Shown here: piece by piece, positions 61,846 through 64,000 of the stretch | Layout: every line of letters begins with the position of its first letter | Position numbering within the stretch: position 1 is the stretch's first letter | From: Sphingobacteriales bacterium 44-61 | GTDB lineage: Bacteria; Bacteroidota; Bacteroidia; Chitinophagales; Chitinophagaceae | NCBI GenBank assembly: GCA_001898405.1 | Contig: MKTW01000001.1 | Span: forward strand, 372,001 to 436,000 | Length of the DNA stretch: 64,000 nt | Reading direction: 5' to 3' | The notes under the pieces: generated by a model | The model's database searches: none | Told to the model about the DNA's origin: nothing | What the model saw: only the letters and a program-made list of their open reading frames with translations | Position numbers and translations under genes: made by a program

Positions 61846-62901
61846 TTACTTCAGGCCAAGCAGGGATTTATTCAACGATTCATTGCTCCCCGCTCCTGCA
61901 AAATCATCAAATGCCTTTTCTGTAACGCGGATGATATGATCCTTGATAAAGCCAGCTCCTTCCCGCGCACCATCTTCCGGATGTTTAATGCAGCATTCCC
62001 ATTCCAGCACTGCCCAGCCTGCATAATCATACGCTGTGAGCTTGCTGAACACTGATTTAAAATCAACCTGCCCATCACCAAGCGAACGGAAACGCCCGGC
62101 CCTGTCTATCCAATTCTGATATCCACCATACACTCCCTGTTTGCCACCTGGATTGAACTCTGCATCCTTTGCATGGAACATCCGGATCCGTTCATGGTAA
62201 TGATCAATAAATGAAAGGTAGTCCATTGCCTGCAGTACGAAGTGGGACGGGTCATATAAAATGCAGGCCCTTTTATGGCCATTTACTTTTTCAAGGAACA
62301 TTTCGTAGGAAATACCATCATGAAGATCTTCTCCGGGATGTATCTCATAACAAAGATCGATCCCGTTATCATCAAACTCATTTAAGATCGGAAGCCAGCG
62401 TGATGCGAGTTCTGTGAAGCCGGTCTGTACCAGTCCCGCAGGCCGCTGAGGCCACGGATAAACTGTATGCCACAACAGGGAGCCGCTGAAAGTGCCATGA
62501 GCATTCAACCCGAGATTACGTGAAGCTTTGGCTGCATATTTCAGTTGCTGCACCGCCCATTCTGTCCTTGCTTTGGGATCACCATGCAAGGGTGCGGGTG
62601 CAAACCCATCAAACAATACATCATAGGCAGGATGTACTGCTACCAGTTGGCCCTGCAAATGCGTGGAAAGCTCCGTTATCTCCACACCCGCTTCTTTTAC
62701 AATACCATTTATTTCGTCTGCATAGGTCTTGCTTTCTGCTGCTTTTTTAAGATCAATCATACGAGGGTCCCAGGTTGGGATCTGCATTCCTGTAAAACCC
62801 AGCGACTTCGCCCATTTGCAAATAGATGAAAGCTGATTGAATGGTTTATTGTCTCCGGCAAATTGTGCAAGAAAGATGCCCGGGCCTTTTATCGTTCTCA
62901 T
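61846..62901 (-). CDS. Xylose-isomerase-like TIM barrel (sugar phosphate isomerase/epimerase)
   Basis: The 351-residue protein has the TIM-barrel metal ligands of this family: CYEIHPGED (Glu), ILYDPSHFV (Asp/His), MFHAKDAEF (His/Asp) and VLEWECC (Glu). The family includes isomerases, epimerases and dehydratases for sugars and inositols. The dehydrogenase gene upstream is 42 nt away on the same strand, a common pairing in sugar or polyol breakdown. Substrate unknown. Confidence 0.88.
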   Translation of the reverse strand: MRTIKGPGIFLAQFAGDNKPFNQLSSICKWAKSLGFTGMQIPTWDPRMIDLKKAAESKTYADEINGIVKEAGVEITELSTHLQGQLVAVHPAYDVLFDGFAPAPLHGDPKARTEWAVQQLKYAAKASRNLGLNAHGTFSGSLLWHTVYPWPQRPAGLVQTGFTELASRWLPILNEFDDNGIDLCYEIHPGEDLHDGISYEMFLEKVNGHKRACILYDPSHFVLQAMDYLSFIDHYHERIRMFHAKDAEFNPGGKQGVYGGYQNWIDRAGRFRSLGDGQVDFKSVFSKLTAYDYAGWAVLEWECCIKHPEDGAREGAGFIKDHIIRVTEKAFDDFAGAGSNESLNKSLLGLK

Positions 62902-62943
62902 AATACCTGTTTTAATAATGGATAAAGAAGATTAAAAGATAGT

Positions 62944-64000
62944 TTAGAACGTTGTCCATTTCATATCGCTTTGAGCAGATGCAACTACTTTATCTATGAA
63001 GTTCATACCGCGGATGCCGTCTTCCACTCCAGGGAAATCGAGCGATTCAGCAGAAGGGGTTTGCCCTTCCAGTTTGGATTGCAAGGTCAATGCAAAATTC
63101 CGGTACAGGTTGGCAAATGCTTCGATATATCCTTCCGGATGTCCGCCGGGTGTACGGAAATTATGTTTGGCATAACTGCTGAGATAGCCGCCACCGGCAC
63201 GCAATAGCTGGATGGGTTGATCAAGCAGTTTATAGATTAATGTATTGGGTTCCTGCTGCGCCCATTCAAGGCCGCCATCTTCTCCATATATTCTTATTTT
63301 CAACGGATTTTCTTCACCCGCAGCAACCTGCGAAGCCATCAATACACCTGTTGCACCATTATCAAACCGCAGCAACACATTCCCATCATCATCAAGCAGG
63401 CGGCCCTGTACCATGATATTAAGATCTGCACAAAGATGGGTGATCTTTGCACCAGTGATATATTCTGCCAGGTGTGCTGCATGTGTACCGATATCACCCA
63501 TGCAGCCGCTTTTTCCTGAACGGGATGGGTCTGTACGCCAGGCAGCCTGTGCATTGCCTTCGAGTTCGGATAAACGGCTTAACCATCCCTGAGGATACTC
63601 TACATACACTTTTCTTATTTTACCTAATGACCCGCTTTTTACCATTTGTTTTGCCTGCTTCACCATCGGATAGCCGGAGTAGGTATGCGTGAGCATAAGG
63701 CTTAAACCTGTTGCATCCAGTTTTTGTTTCAACTGGTAGGCTTCATCCAGTGAAAACGTCATCGGTTTTTCGATTACCACATGAAAGCCTTTGTCAAGCG
63801 CCATCATAGCCGGATCGAAATGCACATAGTTCGGTGTAACGATACTTACAAAATCAATCCGCCTGTCAACAGGTAAAGCAGCTTCTCTATTGAGCATGGT
63901 CTCATAATCACGATAGATCCTTTCTTCCTCCAGGTATAGATCGTGGCCTGATTCAACAGCAATTTGCGGATCGTGGCTTAAAGCGCCGGCAATGAGTTCT
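62944..64000 (-). CDS. Gfo/Idh/MocA family dehydrogenase (partial, N-terminus cut)
   Basis: The reading frame stays open to the right edge of the window; the Met at 63897 is internal, so the gene begins outside. The visible part (about 352 residues) has RIDFVSIVTPNYVHFDPAMM and the EKP motif VVIEKPMTF of NAD(P)-dependent Gfo/Idh/MocA enzymes, followed by the sheet-forming domain with GDIGTHAAHLAEYITGA (catalytic His). It lies 42 nt upstream of the TIM-barrel gene. The pair probably acts on a sugar or inositol derivative; the Rossmann motif is off-window. Confidence 0.9.
   Translation of the reverse strand, partial: ELIAGALSHDPQIAVESGHDLYLEEERIYRDYETMLNREAALPVDRRIDFVSIVTPNYVHFDPAMMALDKGFHVVIEKPMTFSLDEAYQLKQKLDATGLSLMLTHTYSGYPMVKQAKQMVKSGSLGKIRKVYVEYPQGWLSRLSELEGNAQAAWRTDPSRSGKSGCMGDIGTHAAHLAEYITGAKITHLCADLNIMVQGRLLDDDGNVLLRFDNGATGVLMASQVAAGEENPLKIRIYGEDGGLEWAQQEPNTLIYKLLDQPIQLLRAGGGYLSSYAKHNFRTPGGHPEGYIEAFANLYRNFALTLQSKLEGQTPSAESLDFPGVEDGIRGMNFIDKVVASAQSDMKWTTF

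Noticed and set aside
61693-62055. 120-codon plus-strand frame across the lipoprotein and isomerase gap
   Set aside because: It overlaps both minus-strand genes, has no recognisable domain and shows no promoter or terminator.
1-64000. CRISPR arrays, tRNA or rRNA genes, IS elements and phage genes
   Set aside because: No regularly spaced direct repeats, cloverleaf or CCA-ended sequences, rRNA-like blocks or transposase motifs were seen. The S24 repressor alone is not enough to call a prophage.

Overview
The window comes from a Bacteroidota genome, most likely a member of the Chitinophagaceae or a close relative (inference). Support comes from a type IX secretion C-terminal signal, DUF5916/CBM9-like and PorT-like outer-membrane proteins, lipoproteins with short lipoboxes, a BamD and an OmpA/thrombospondin-3 protein, an NrtR-type sugar regulator, weak Shine-Dalgarno sequences, and several -7 boxes of the form TAnnTTTG. 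No rRNA, tRNA, CRISPR array, transposase or phage gene was seen. Both ends cut genes: bamD on the left and a Gfo/Idh/MocA dehydrogenase on the right.

Layout. 1-2.4 kb: envelope genes (bamD, OmpA family). 2.4-5.1 kb: polyprenyl diphosphate synthase and recJ. 5.4-9.9 kb: a giant secreted nuclease (lamin-tail, Calx-beta, Ig-like, EEP nuclease, T9SS tail). 10.2-11.4 kb: rpsF-rpsR-rplI with leader hairpins. 11.7-14.7 kb: an RRM protein, a glycosyltransferase-HAD phosphatase fusion and a double universal stress protein. 14.7-22.8 kb: alpha-2-macroglobulin and penicillin-binding protein 1C, divergent. 22.8-28 kb: a Tat amine oxidase, a DUF2807 lipoprotein, a large inverted repeat, guaA and a type-1 periplasmic binding protein. 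28-36 kb: the ligase-associated DNA repair quartet (MBL exonuclease, ATP-dependent ligase, Lhr-like helicase, PdeM), split by a ParE toxin-antitoxin pair and a GNAT-ankyrin gene. 36-42 kb: a CBM9/DUF5916 protein, a LexA-like XRE-S24 regulator, a perfect 33-bp inverted repeat, surE, a small membrane protein and lpxB. 42-47.9 kb: a probable GalNAc module (GH109 and NahK-like kinase), a HAD phosphatase, an NrtR-type regulator and galM. 48-55 kb: a DprE1-like oxidoreductase, an FNR-like regulator with a four-cysteine signature and a dyad in its divergent promoter, a ClC channel and a MacB/FtsX permease. 55.4-59.7 kb: an uncharacterised four-gene operon around a tandem CbxX/CfqX-type AAA+ ATPase. 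60-64 kb: a second ParE toxin-antitoxin pair, a lipoprotein and a sugar isomerase/dehydrogenase pair.

Most of the window is housekeeping or envelope biology. The most promising undescribed units are the AAA+ operon (55.4-59.7 kb), the GT2-HAD fusion next to the stress protein, and the FNR-like switch with its ATGAT-N4-ATCAT site. All functions are inferred from sequence motifs recognised by eye; no database search was run.
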